DNA of 41,743 nt from Deinococcus sp. (GCF_018260555.1 NZ_JAGLBB010000012.1:12776-54518); one strand, 5' to 3'. Counted from the first letter of the stretch, positions 1 to 14,755 are shown. Notes: generated by a model not told the origin, from the sequence alone. Numbers and translations are program-made.

Positions 1-75
1 AGCCATCAGCCATCAGCCATCAGCCATCAGCCATCAGCCATCAGCCATCAGCCATCAGCCATCAGCCATCAGCCA

Positions 76-84
<9 letters not shown>
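1..84. repeat. AGCCATC heptanucleotide tandem repeat, 12 copies
   Basis: Twelve exact head-to-tail copies of AGCCATC run from the first base of the window, so the array probably continues outside it. The last copies contain the stop codon and final two codons of the malic enzyme gene read on the minus strand. Read in that direction, each junction between units gives TGA, so copy-number changes would leave the protein end unchanged. It is a variable-number repeat candidate. Confidence 0.97.
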
Positions 85-1799
<1,715 letters not shown>

Positions 1800-1803
<4 letters not shown>

Positions 1804-2567
1804 CGGGTTCCTCCGGGCAGGACGGTCAGCGGGTGGCGGTTCATGTCCTTGAACAGCAGGTACTTACTCCAGACTTTCCCCAGCGCGCCGTACCACTGCG
1901 GGCAGTGCGCGCCCATCCAGATCACGTCGCCGCTCGTCACGGGGTAGTACGCCTCCTGGAGCTTGTACAGGCCCTCGCCTTCCAGCATCAGCAACCCGTG
2001 CTCCATGTAATGAATCTCCGGGTACGGCAGGGTCGCGCCCGGCGCGAAACTCATGGTGCTCATCATGAAATCGAAGCGCGGGTCGTCCGGCAGTAACCGG
2101 CGGGCGATCAGCCCTTCATCGCCCTCGAACGGCGTACCCGGATTCTGCCGCTCGTTCCCCCAGCAGACCGGGGGGGCGTCCACGCCCGGCGCGGCCTCGT
2201 ACGGCTTCTCGAACACCGCCAGCCGCGTGGCCTCGCGTGCCGTCAGGGTGTGCGCCACGCCCGCCGGGAAGAACACGTGATCCGACCCGCGCAGCGTGCG
2301 CGCCTCGCCCTCCACCTGCACGTCCACCTCGCCGCTCAGCACGAACACGAAGCGCTGGTACCCGTGTGCGGACTCGCGGGCCTGCGCTCCGGCGGGCATC
2401 TCGGCCGTGAACTGCACGAAGCGCGCCCCCAGGCCCATCACGGGGGCAATGTGCAGAATGACCGCGCTGCCCGGCCACTCGGCCAGACCCGTGCGGACAA
2501 AGGTTTCGGGTGTGATGACCGCGTGCGCCTCACGCAACGCGGAACGGGTGGAACCAAGGTGTTTCAT
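1800..2567 (-). CDS. allE: (S)-ureidoglycine aminohydrolase
   Basis: Releases ammonia from (S)-ureidoglycine, the product of allantoate hydrolysis, giving (S)-ureidoglycolate. The 255-residue protein is a bicupin. In the C-terminal cupin the metal ligands appear as EIHYMEH (E-x-H-x3-H, about residues 183-189) with the expected glutamine in CPQWYG near 221, followed by the typical KYLLFKDMNRHP ending. The N-terminal cupin has the VFVLSGEVDV strand. It lies 15 bases after the small unknown gene and overlaps the malic enzyme start by ATGA. Position, length and ligands all fit AllE/YlbA rather than a general cupin. Confidence 0.92.
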
Positions 2568-2582
2568 GCGGTCTCCTTCAGG

Positions 2583-3103
2583 TCAGTTGGGGCGGACATG
2601 CGGCGTCCTTGACGGAAAGCGGGTGAGTGCCTCAGACAGCTCGTCGGCCATCTGGTGGAGGTCGGAGGGGGCCGCCATGAAATTTACCCACTTCTCGGTG
2701 GGTTCACCCATTTCGAAGTGGGGCGTATTCAGATCGAATGGCGGCATGGATTCCGCCGACAGGTACACCCTGAACTGAAAGGGCAGGGCAGGGTCTGGCA
2801 CGGAGCGCAGCTCGAATGCAAGATTGGGTTCCGTGAAGGTGATGGTGGTGGTCAGAGGTTCAAACCCTCGCTGCCATTCCGAGAAGACCGCTCCGTACCG
2901 CGCGGCCTCACGCAGCCACTTTGCTAACCACCGAACCTCCCGCACCGTCAGAGAGGGGTCGATGTGATTCCACGGGCCTGCGGGGCATTCAATCCTGAGT
3001 TGTATCAGCAGCCAATCAGAATCCTCCGAGCAGTTCGTTTCTTCCGGGAACTCGTACCCGACAACCGACAGATCCAGATGGAAGTCGCCGTTCGACCAGC
3101 GCA

Positions 3104-3104
<1 letters not shown>
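2583..3104 (-). CDS. unknown protein, WapI-immunity-like
   Basis: A 173-residue soluble acidic protein without signal peptide or membrane segment. Its start overlaps the allB stop (TGATG), so it is translated as part of the ureide operon. The pattern of a DWLLIQLRIECPAGPW strand, a LTVREVRWLAKWLREA helix and FTEPNLAFEL recalls the small WapI-type immunity/DUF proteins as I remember them. No residue makes this certain. I see no motif linking it to purine breakdown, and its place between allB and allE is unexpected. It could be a cargo gene captured by the operon, or an accessory protein specific to this lineage. Confidence 0.75.
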
Positions 3105-4476
<1,372 letters not shown>

Positions 4477-4477
<1 letters not shown>

Positions 4478-5718
4478 CAGCGTCCTCCCTGGGCCGCGAG
4501 GTTCTGCACGAAGGCCACGCCCACGCGCAGCGCCGCCTCCACGTCTTCAGGCTCGGCCATCTCGTCCGGGTGGTGACTCAGGGCGTTCGGGGAGCGCAGG
4601 AACAACATCGCGGCCGGCATCACGTCCGCCAGGATCATGGCGTCGTGCCCGGCCCCGCTCACGACGTCCGGCGCGAGGTAGCCCACCTGCGCGGCGGCGC
4701 GGCGCAGGCCGTCACGCAGGGCCGGGTCCATCGGAACCGCCGGTTGCGTCAGCTTGTGCGTGACGGTCAGGGTCACGCCGCGCTCCTGCGCGAACCCCCG
4801 CGCCGCTTCCAGCAGCGTCTCCAGCGCCCCGGCCCGCACCGGGTCGTGCTCGTGGCGGATATCCAGCGTGCAGTGCGCCTCGCCCGCGATCACGTTGACC
4901 GCGCCGGGCCGGGCCGTCATCACGCCGACCGTGGCGACCAGGCCGGGCGTGGCCCGCGCGAGATCCTCGGCGGCCACCGCGAAGCGCGCCGCAGCGGCCA
5001 GTGCGTCCCGGCGGAGGTTCATGGGCGTGGTCCCGGCGTGAGACGCCTGCCCCACGAAGTCCAGCAGCAGCCGGTCCTGCCCGGCGATGGCGCTGACCAC
5101 GCCCACGCGGGCGCCCGCCGCCTGAAGCACCGGGCCCTGCTCGATGTGGAATTCCAGGAAGCCCACGCCCGGGCCGCTGACCCGCGCGCCGGGCAGCCAC
5201 GCCGGGTCCAGGCCGTACGCCTCGAGCGCGCCGCGCACACTCACCCCGCGCGCGTCTTCCAGGGTCAACAGCGGCTCCAGCGTGCCGGTCAGGGCGCGGC
5301 TCCCGATGAACGGCACGCCGAAGCGCACGCCTTCTTCCTCGCTGAATGCCAGCAGTTCCAGCGCGAACGGCAGCGGCGTGTCCCGCAGCGCCGCCGCCAC
5401 CGCGAAGGCCAGCGTGACGCCCAGCACGCCGTCGAACGCCCCGGCGTTCGGCACGGTATCCACGTGGGAGCCCAGGTACAGCGTCGGCGCGTCCGGCAGC
5501 GGCCCCTCGCGGCGCGCGCGGAGGTTCCCGGCGGCGTCCACGCGCACGCTCAGGCCCAGTTCGGCGGCCCAGGCACTCAGGTGCGCGGTCACGTCCCGGG
5601 CGGGCGGGCATAGGAACGTGCGGGTGGTCTCGCCCGGCACCTCGGTCAGGCGCGCGAGATCCAGGCAGGCGGCGCGGGCGCGGGCGGCCAGCCCGGAGAT
5701 GAGGTCAGGGTCAGTCAT
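4477..5718 (-). CDS. allC: Allantoate amidohydrolase
   Basis: Hydrolyses allantoate to ureidoglycine, ammonia and CO2. It belongs to the M20-type Zn/Mn amidases with N-carbamoyl amino acid hydrolases. The 413 residues show the metal motifs GSHVDTVPNAGAFDGVLG near 80-97, FSEEEGVRFG near 126 and EFHIEQGP near 191, the dimerisation-domain signature GQASHAGTTPM near 215 and the closing histidine in LSHHPDE near 383. Without context, allantoate and N-carbamoyl substrates are hard to tell apart. Direct overlap with allB and neighbouring allE make allantoate by far the most likely. Its start lies within the end of the malate-synthase-like gene (8-base overlap). Confidence 0.92.
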
Positions 5719-7132
5719 GAGGAGTCCTTTGGGGCCAGGGCGTGAGGTTCAGCCGCGCCGCCTCGGCTGGGAAGTACGCGGGCGGCGCGGCGCTCAGAAC
5801 GAGGTGGTCAAGCAGCCGCGCTTCGGGCGCGTCGTCCGGGGCGAGACGGCGGCGCAGCGCCCGGTACGCCCCGGGCGTGAGCACACCGCCGCCGCCCAGG
5901 GGCGCGCGGACCGTGACCCACTGCCACAGCAGCGCGCGCGCGAGTTCCGCCGTGGCGGTGTCCTCGATACGCCCGCCGCGTGTCACAGTGCCCTGCCCGG
6001 CCAGCCACGCGCGGAACACGTCCAGCGCGAGGCCGACCGTGTCCAGTACCTCGGCTCCGTCCAGCGGGCCAGGATGGGGCAGGTCCAGCAGCCGCGCGCG
6101 CGTGACCGGCACGGTCTCTGGGACGGTCGAGGGTGCGCGCAGCCCCTCACGCACGGCGTCCAGCAGTTCCGGCAGGCCCGCCCAGGCGCCCTGAAAGCCC
6201 TGCGCGGCCTCGCGGGCCTTGTCGGCCCGCACGGCGTCGAGCGCGGGCTGAGGGTCGTGCGGGTCCGGCGCGACCGCCGCCGTTCCCCCCACCGCCTGCG
6301 CGCCGCGCGCCCGGCACACGTCCACCAGCGCCTGCGCGTAGGCCTGCATGGCGTCCAGGTTCATGCCCAGGCCCGCGCGCGGTGGGACCGGGCGGCCCAG
6401 GTCCGCGCCCACCGTCTTCACGAGGCTGAACACGTAATCCCAGCGGCCCGCGTTCAAGCCGAACGCCCAGTCGCGCAGCGTGAACAGCAGCGCGTCAGCG
6501 GCCAGCAGCCCTGGGAACGTCTCGATCTGCAGGCAGACACGTAGCGTGCCGCGCTCCAGGCCCAGGTGCGTCTCGGCCAGGGCCAGGGCGTCGGCCCAGA
6601 CCTGCGCCTGCGCGACCGATTCCAGTTTCGGCAGGTACAGGTGCGGCGTGCGCCCCGGCCGGGCCTTCAGCCCTGCTCCGGCGGTCAGAAGGGCCGCAAG
6701 GTCACACAGCGCCGCGCGTCCCGGCTGCCCGGCGAAAGGCTCGTGTGCCTCCAGCGCGTACAGCGCGCGGGGCCGCGCCAGCAGCGGCCTGTCCGCCGAC
6801 AGCCACTCCGGCAGCGCCGCGTAGGCTGCCGCCACGTTCGCGCGGGTCGGCGAGAAGGTGTCGTCGAAGTCCACCACGACCGCGTCCGCTCCGCTGGCCA
6901 GGGCTGCGCGCAGGGCGTTCAGGTCACTGGCTTCCACGATCAGTTCCGCGCGGCCCGGCCGCAGGTCAGCGGGAACGGGCGCGGCGCGGTAATCCGGCAG
7001 GGACGCGCTGCCCGTTGGTGCGGCAGGGCGCCGATCAGCAGGGTCCAGGTCAGCGCAGCGCCCTGCCAGGGCTGCGTGCAGCCGCCCGGCCAGTTCGCGG
7101 GCGGCGGGGGAGAGGAGGGGCGCGGCACTCAC
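5711..7132 (-). CDS. Second, divergent malate synthase-like enzyme
   Basis: A 473-residue homologue of the full-length malate synthase A encoded at 8245-9822, about 50 residues shorter and clearly diverged. It keeps the residues expected for catalysis: an RPR arginine segment, a metal glutamate in QIETF, the metal aspartate in GLNAGRWDYVFS and the catalytic aspartate in IEDTATAELAR. So condensation of glyoxylate with an acyl-CoA is plausible. It begins the allC-allB-allE-maeA run and overlaps allC by 8 bases, suggesting it uses glyoxylate from ureides. I chose GTG at 7132 because the protein then aligns with the start of its paralogue; no strong Shine-Dalgarno is visible. The frame stays open upstream to a GTG at 7219, but that stretch is low-complexity and repeat-encoded. 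Another acyl-CoA substrate is possible. Confidence 0.85.
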   Translation of the reverse strand: MSAAPLLSPAARELAGRLHAALAGRCADLDPADRRPAAPTGSASLPDYRAAPVPADLRPGRAELIVEASDLNALRAALASGADAVVVDFDDTFSPTRANVAAAYAALPEWLSADRPLLARPRALYALEAHEPFAGQPGRAALCDLAALLTAGAGLKARPGRTPHLYLPKLESVAQAQVWADALALAETHLGLERGTLRVCLQIETFPGLLAADALLFTLRDWAFGLNAGRWDYVFSLVKTVGADLGRPVPPRAGLGMNLDAMQAYAQALVDVCRARGAQAVGGTAAVAPDPHDPQPALDAVRADKAREAAQGFQGAWAGLPELLDAVREGLRAPSTVPETVPVTRARLLDLPHPGPLDGAEVLDTVGLALDVFRAWLAGQGTVTRGGRIEDTATAELARALLWQWVTVRAPLGGGGVLTPGAYRALRRRLAPDDAPEARLLDHLVLSAAPPAYFPAEAARLNLTPWPQRTPHD

Positions 7133-7234
7133 GTGCGCGCGCCGGTGGGGGGAATCGCCATGCGCCGCAGCATAGGCCGCGCGCGGTGGGTCGGCGTTCA
7201 CTCGTCCAGTCCAGTCCACCCGATTGGCCCGGTC

Positions 7235-7306
7235 AACCCATTCAGCCCCCTCAAGCCAGCCAGTCCCGTCAACCCAGCCAGCCCCCTCAACCCAGCCAGC
7301 CCAGGC
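7235..7306. repeat. Four imperfect 18-bp tandem repeats at the 3' end of the iclR-like gene
   Basis: Four consecutive units of 18 bases with the pattern AACCCAGCCAGCCCCCTC (units start at 7235, 7253, 7271 and 7289; the first two and the last are diverged). The last unit encodes the C-terminal GWLG of the IclR-type regulator and the third holds its TGA stop. The array lies between the regulator and the malate-synthase-like gene. Confidence 0.85.
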
Positions 7307-8111
7307 GCGCTCCGATCCGCGCTGCGGTGGCCTGCGCCGCCGCCAGGAAGCGCGGCACGTCTGCGGGCGACAGGCGTGAGGTGGGCGCGGAGACGCTCAG
7401 GGCCGCCGCGACCTCGCCGCCCGCGCCGCGTACCGGGACGGCCACACAGCGCACGCCCAGTTCGCGTTCCTGATCGTCCAGCGCGAACCCCTGTTCCTGC
7501 ACGCGTGTCAGGGCGGCCAGCACATCGTCCGGGCTGGTCAGGGTGTGCGCCGTGAAGGGCGTGAGGGTCACGGCGCTCAGGGCGGCGCGTACCTCGGCCG
7601 GGTCGCGCGGGGCGAGCAGCACCTTACCCACGCCCGAGGCGTGCAGCGGCGCGCTCGCTCCGACGCGCGTGAACATCCGCACCAGTTGCGGACCTTCCAC
7701 CTGGTACACGTACGCGGCTTCCAGGCCCACCTCGCCGTGCGGGCGGAGCACCGCGAGGTTCGCACTCTCACCCAGCGCGGCGACCAGGGCGCGCATCTCG
7801 GCGGCCGCCGCGCCGGTCAGCGCCTGCGCCGCGTCGAAGGCCATGCCCACCTGATAGGCCCGCAGGCCCACCCGGTACAGGCCGGACGCCTCGTCCCAGT
7901 CCGCAAAGCCCTGCTGCCGCAGCGTTTCCAGCAACCGGGAGGCGGTGCTGGGCGACAGTCCGGCGGCGCGCGCCACCTGCGACAGCGACGCCCCTTGCAA
8001 CCCGGCCAGCGCCCACAGCACGCCCAGCCCGCGCTCCAGGGTGCGCACGCTGCCCGGCGCGTCCGTGCCGCGCGCCCGGCCCGCCCGGCTGCGCGGCTCC
8101 TCGCTGCTCAT
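7287..8111 (-). CDS. IclR-family transcriptional regulator
   Basis: A 274-residue DNA-binding protein. An N-terminal winged helix-turn-helix (about residues 20-85, LSQVARAAGLSPSTASRLLETL) is followed by the IclR effector domain (about 95-270, with HASGVGKVLLA and ELGVRCVAVPV). IclR proteins in glyoxylate and allantoin pathways (IclR, AllR) respond to small 2-oxo acids such as glyoxylate. Here the gene sits between two malate synthases, so glyoxylate or a relative is the natural effector candidate; this is inference. A near-perfect 17-bp palindrome upstream of aceB (9854-9870) is a candidate target. The start ATG and a GGAG five bases before it both lie in the terminal repeat of a dispersed element. 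Confidence 0.92.
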   Translation of the reverse strand: MSSEEPRSRAGRARGTDAPGSVRTLERGLGVLWALAGLQGASLSQVARAAGLSPSTASRLLETLRQQGFADWDEASGLYRVGLRAYQVGMAFDAAQALTGAAAAEMRALVAALGESANLAVLRPHGEVGLEAAYVYQVEGPQLVRMFTRVGASAPLHASGVGKVLLAPRDPAEVRAALSAVTLTPFTAHTLTSPDDVLAALTRVQEQGFALDDQERELGVRCVAVPVRGAGGEVAAALSVSAPTSRLSPADVPRFLAAAQATAARIGARLGWLG

Positions 8112-8225
8112 GCGGACTCCGGTTGAATGGGCTGTAAAGACCGTTCAATCCGGGCAGGGCGGGTCGGAGCCCTGGCAGGTTCCGGGCGTGAAATGGGCGG
8201 CCTGGGCCCTCCCCGGGATGTCAAC
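8109..8225 (-). repeat. Type-3 dispersed element, truncated copy, abutting the iclR-like start codon
   Basis: Starts with TCATGCGGACTCCGG, a variant of the TCATACGGACT end. It continues with a hairpin (GGTTGAATGG, loop, CCGTTCAATCC), then GGTTCCGGGCGTGAA. Both blocks match the element at 33524-33664. The far inverted-repeat end is not recognisable, so this copy seems truncated or diverged; the right boundary is approximate. It fills the gap between aceB and the regulator and so contains the regulator's whole leader. Confidence 0.7.
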
Positions 8226-8244
8226 GCAGCGGGCGGTGTCTGCT

Positions 8245-9822
<1,578 letters not shown>

Positions 9823-9853
9823 GGTGGTCTCCTGAAGGGGGGTTTTTCAGTCG

Positions 9854-9870
9854 GTGAACTTGAATTTCAC
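9854..9870. promoter_or_regulatory. Candidate IclR-type operator upstream of aceB
   Basis: GTGAACTTGAATTTCAC reads the same on both strands except at two symmetric positions and the centre. It is 32 bases upstream of the aceB ATG, where a repressor would block the promoter. Size and position suit the IclR-family regulator encoded next to aceB. No second copy was found upstream of the ureide genes. Confidence 0.6.
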
Positions 9871-10031
9871 TGTACGGCAAAGAGCTGGGGCCTGTGAAGG
9901 TCCGCGGGTGTGTCCGGCGCAGGAACACCGCGCGGCCAGGCGCAGGGCGTGGCCGCAAGCAGCGAGGCAGGCGGACGCCAGGCACAACGGCGGTGCCTCG
10001 TGGCAGGACCGGGTGTCAACGCGCCCACGCT

Positions 10032-10601
10032 CTACCCCCCGGAATCCCCTTCCAGAGCGCCGAGCAGCCGCGCGGCCAGCCGGTCCAGGGTCTCCAGTTC
10101 GGTGGTGGTCAGCGCCGCCAGGGCGCGGGTTTCGCGGTGCAGGTGTCCTGGCAGCAGGCGCTCGACGGCCGCACGTCCGGCGGGCGTCAGCGAGACGCGG
10201 GCGGATCGGCGGTCACGGTCGTCGGCGCGGCGCGTGATCAGCCCACGGGCCAGGAGCCGGGCGACACGGTTGGTGGTGGTTGGGCCACTGACGGCGCTCA
10301 GTTCGCTCAGCTGTCCCGGGCTCAGGCCCCCCGGCGGCGCGGAGCGGTACAGCGTGAGCAGCAGGTCCCAGCCCGCGGCGTTCAGGCCCTCAGCGTGCAG
10401 CGGGGCGTCCACCTCGGCCTGCAGAGCCGCGCCCAGGCGGGTCAGTCGCAGCACACTCAGCATGGGCTGGGCGTTCAGGTCCGGCCGGGCGGCCTGCCAG
10501 TCGCGGCGCAGGGACTCCAGCAGCGTGGCTGTGCTGGGCCGGGAAGCCTGACTGGGCCGGGAAGTCTGCGCCGCCCGCACCTGAGGGGAGTCCGCGGGCA
10601 C
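10032..10601 (-). CDS. hucR: HucR-like urate-responsive MarR-family repressor
   Basis: A 189-residue winged-helix regulator. The run GLNAAGWDLLLTLYRSAPP, the recognition region SGPTTTNRVARLLARGLI and the wing DDRDRRSARVSLTPAGRA correspond closely to D. radiodurans HucR as I remember it. The tryptophan in the N-terminal helix (RRDW) and the aspartate in GWDLL, which take part in urate sensing in HucR, are present. HucR represses uricase and releases DNA on binding urate. I chose GTG at 10601 because GAGGGG lies just upstream and the protein then has HucR-like length; an upstream in-frame extension runs into uraH. Here it is co-transcribed last after pucL and uraH. In D. radiodurans, as I recall, hucR is divergent from the uricase gene. 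Confidence 0.9.
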   Translation of the reverse strand: MPADSPQVRAAQTSRPSQASRPSTATLLESLRRDWQAARPDLNAQPMLSVLRLTRLGAALQAEVDAPLHAEGLNAAGWDLLLTLYRSAPPGGLSPGQLSELSAVSGPTTTNRVARLLARGLITRRADDRDRRSARVSLTPAGRAAVERLLPGHLHRETRALAALTTTELETLDRLAARLLGALEGDSGG

Positions 10602-10608
10602 GCGCCCC

Positions 10609-11022
10609 TCAGCTGCCCCGGTAGGTGCTGTACGACCACGGGCTGACCAGCAGCGGCACGTGGTAGTGCGCGCCCGCATCGGTGACCGTGAAGCGCAGCG
10701 TGATCACATCCAGGAAGGGGAGGGCCTGAGTCGCGTTTGGCTGAGCCGCATCGGGCGGGCTGTGCGCTGCGAAGTACCCTGCGACGTGAAACACCAGTTC
10801 AAAGGTGCCGGGCCGCAGTTCGCCGCGCGCAATCAGGGGCGCGTCGGTGCGGCCGTCGCTGTTGGTGACGGCGCGCGTGACCAGTGTGCGCGTCTCGCCC
10901 TGCAGGGTGTGCAGTTCCAGTGGGATGCCAGCGGCGGGGCGGCCGCGCGCCGTGTCGAGCACGTGCGTGCTGAGGCCCGCGCCCTTGGCTGCGGGGTCGG
11001 CTGCGCTGCCCGGGCCGCTCAC
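10609..11022 (-). CDS. uraH: 5-hydroxyisourate hydrolase
   Basis: Hydrolyses 5-hydroxyisourate, the product of uricase, to OHCU. This 137-residue transthyretin-like protein has LSTHVLDTARGRPAAGIP near its start (conserved histidine) and the diagnostic C-terminal YRGS that separates these enzymes from transthyretin. The GTG start overlaps the pucL stop as GTGA; a longer in-frame opening upstream is the shadow of pucL. It lies seven bases before hucR, so the three genes form an operon. Confidence 0.95.
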   Translation of the reverse strand: MSGPGSAADPAAKGAGLSTHVLDTARGRPAAGIPLELHTLQGETRTLVTRAVTNSDGRTDAPLIARGELRPGTFELVFHVAGYFAAHSPPDAAQPNATQALPFLDVITLRFTVTDAGAHYHVPLLVSPWSYSTYRGS

Positions 11023-12497
11023 GCGCGCTCCACCCAGCCCTCGATCACGCCATACGGTTCGGCGTCCGCGTGGAAGATCGTGCCGCCGTTCTCGATCCCG
11101 AAGCGCGCCAGATCGTATGGAATATGATGCCGGTTCGGGAACGAGAAGTGAATGCGCTCGATGTCCGGGCAGCGGGTCAGGACGGCCTCGCCCAGCCGGT
11201 AGAGGGTGTACTGCATGGAGGGCGAGTAATGGTCCGGGAACACGGCCAGCAGCGTGCGGTACACCTCGGCCCACACGGCGTCGTAATCGCATTCGGCGTT
11301 CAGGTACGTCCAGCGGGCGGTGACGGTGGTCGCCAGGATGCGGTCGGTGGTGTCGGGCAGCGTGGTGAAGGTGTCGCGGTGAAAGCCTTCCCAGCCGCTC
11401 TGCGTGGTTTTCAGGATGAACAGTTCGTCGATGCCGCTCTCGACCGTGAAGGTCTGCCCATCGCCGTCCACGCGGGCGGTGCGTTTGGGCATCTGCCGCA
11501 CGAAGGCGTGGTCATGCCCGCCGCTGCTGGCCGGGTCGGGCAGGCGGTCCCACAGGTGCTCGGTGAAGGTCGCGTACGCGCCGCTCACGCGCGGGCCGCC
11601 GCTCACGAAATGCCGGATCAGGTCCTTCCCGAACGCCTCCACGCTGCCCGTCAGGTGATCCCTGGCCAGGGCGTAGATGGTGTTCCGGACGGTATCGGTG
11701 GCGACCAGTCCCGTGTTGTCCCCGGCCTCGTGCGCGGCATCGAAATCGCCGCGCATGCCGACCCGCACCCACACGTCCTTGATGTCGTGGCGGCCCTGCG
11801 GCTGGTCCGGCCCGTCGCGGAACACCTTGAACAGGCGCACGTCGGCCTTCCCGTAGTTGTTGCTGCCCAGCCGCACTTTCACGGGCGCGGGACGGGTGTC
11901 GGGCTGTTGGGTGGGTGCAGGCTGGGTGGGTGCAGGCTGGATGGGGTCGGTCATGACGGCTCCTGTGGAGTGGGTGGGGGCGGGGGAGGGGGCGATCAGG
12001 TCCAGCACGCGCAGCCGCGCGATGCGGCCGATCTCTCGCAGGGCGGCCTCGCGTTCCTGCTCTGGCGTGTTCGCCAGTCGTTCGCGGGCCGCGCGGAAGA
12101 TGCTGCTCTTGTCGTGTTCGCGCACGCACACCACGAACGGCAGCCCGAACTTCGCGTGGTACGCGGCGTTCAGGCGGTGAAATTCGGCGTACTCGTCGGC
12201 GTTCAGACGGTTCAGTCCGGCGCTGGCCTGCTCGCGGGCGCTTTCCGGGGTCAGGTCACCGGCGTGCGCGGCCTTCCCGGCGAGGTCCGGGTGCGCGCGG
12301 ATCAGCGCGAGTTGCTCCTGCGGCGTGCCGCTGCGGGCGGCGGTCATGAAGGCCTGCGCGCAGGCTTCCGCGTCCGTGAAGGGGCGGGCGGCGGCCACCT
12401 GCGCGGCGTAGCGCGGCGAGTGCTCGAGCACACCGCCGAAATGCGCGGCGAAAGCGTCGGGGCTCAGGGCGTTCAGTTCGCTCAGATTCAGACGCAC
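11019..12497 (-). CDS. pucL: Fused OHCU decarboxylase / urate oxidase
   Basis: One 492-residue frame with two enzymes, arranged like Bacillus subtilis PucL. Residues about 1-165 are OHCU decarboxylase (catalytic histidine in RAHPDLAGKAA, then SAREQASAGLNRL and KFGLPFVV), which yields (S)-allantoin. Residues about 200-490 are uricase, with the catalytic lysine in NNYGKADVRLFKV, the threonine in VATDTVRNTIY and the histidine in FSFPNRHHIPYDL. The linker is Pro/Thr/Gln-rich with PAPTQ repeats. An AGGAG and in-frame ATG in the linker (residue 182) could also yield free uricase. The start is GTG at 12497, set by the beginning of the decarboxylase domain; GGGG lies nine bases upstream. A HucR-like operator lies about 100 bases further upstream. 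Confidence 0.95.
   Translation of the reverse strand: MRLNLSELNALSPDAFAAHFGGVLEHSPRYAAQVAAARPFTDAEACAQAFMTAARSGTPQEQLALIRAHPDLAGKAAHAGDLTPESAREQASAGLNRLNADEYAEFHRLNAAYHAKFGLPFVVCVREHDKSSIFRAARERLANTPEQEREAALREIGRIARLRVLDLIAPSPAPTHSTGAVMTDPIQPAPTQPAPTQQPDTRPAPVKVRLGSNNYGKADVRLFKVFRDGPDQPQGRHDIKDVWVRVGMRGDFDAAHEAGDNTGLVATDTVRNTIYALARDHLTGSVEAFGKDLIRHFVSGGPRVSGAYATFTEHLWDRLPDPASSGGHDHAFVRQMPKRTARVDGDGQTFTVESGIDELFILKTTQSGWEGFHRDTFTTLPDTTDRILATTVTARWTYLNAECDYDAVWAEVYRTLLAVFPDHYSPSMQYTLYRLGEAVLTRCPDIERIHFSFPNRHHIPYDLARFGIENGGTIFHADAEPYGVIEGWVERA
11952..11964 (-). promoter_or_regulatory. Internal ribosome-binding site and ATG before the uricase domain
   Basis: Read on the minus strand, AGGAG is followed five bases later by an in-frame ATG (codon 182 of pucL), at the start of the linker preceding the uricase domain. 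Translation from here would give a free 311-residue uricase in addition to the fusion. Confidence 0.5.
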
Positions 12498-12596
12498 GCT
12501 GGCCCCGTGGTGAAGGCAACAGACGGAATTCCTAACAGTCGGTCGGGTCGGGTCAAGAGGAGCCTCCAGGAACGGGCGCAGGAGAGGGCGGCAGGA

Positions 12597-12614
12597 TATT
12601 TAGACGACTAAGGA
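12597..12614 (-). promoter_or_regulatory. Candidate HucR operator upstream of pucL
   Basis: Minus strand TCCTTAGTCGTCTAAATA matches 13 of 18 positions of the known D. radiodurans HucR site as I recall it (TACTTAGATGTCTACCTA). Its core is TTAG-N4-CTAA. It is about 100 bases upstream of the GTG of pucL and no other gene lies between. Confidence 0.6.
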
Positions 12615-12756
12615 ATAACACCCCCAGCGTACCCAGATTGGGGACCCCTGTCAAAACGCCTGCCGCAACCCGAGAGTCCCTGCCTGCGACCCTACGAGGG
12701 GGCGCAGGCGGGTTGAACGCACATCCCGGCAGGGGCGCGTCCATGCTGGGCGGCTC

Positions 12757-12896
12757 TGATATGGACTGCCGTTCCATTCCGCCACAGTCGAAAAAGCGCC
12801 GCCTGGGGCACCATACCGCCCAATCCGGAGGGTGTTCCCACTCGCATCTGCTCGGATTGATTCGGGACTGCACCGAATCAATCGGAATCCGTATGA
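12757..12896 (+). repeat. Type-1 dispersed element, copy A (intact, 140 bp)
   Basis: Begins TGATATGGACTGCC and ends GGAATCCGTATGA, forming imperfect terminal inverted repeats. Inside are AAAGCGCCGCCTG and, near the end, a hairpin made of GGATTGATTC and GAATCAATCGG. The same order of blocks occurs at 14756, 20158, 33383 (reverse), 36822 and 41348 (reverse). No open frame of its own. With the HucR site it accounts for the gap between pucL and the phosphatase. Confidence 0.88.
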
Positions 12897-12991
12897 CTGG
12901 TCGCCAGATCGGGGCGCGTCCGCTTCCGCTCCAGTCCTCCGCGTGGGCGTCATGACGCCCTGTTGACAAAGCCGCAGTGAACTTGAGAAGT

Positions 12992-14755
<1,764 letters not shown>

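Noticed and set aside
7133..7219. N-terminal extension of the second malate synthase-like protein
   Set aside because: The extra residues are low-complexity, partly from the repeat array, and have no counterpart in the paralogue.
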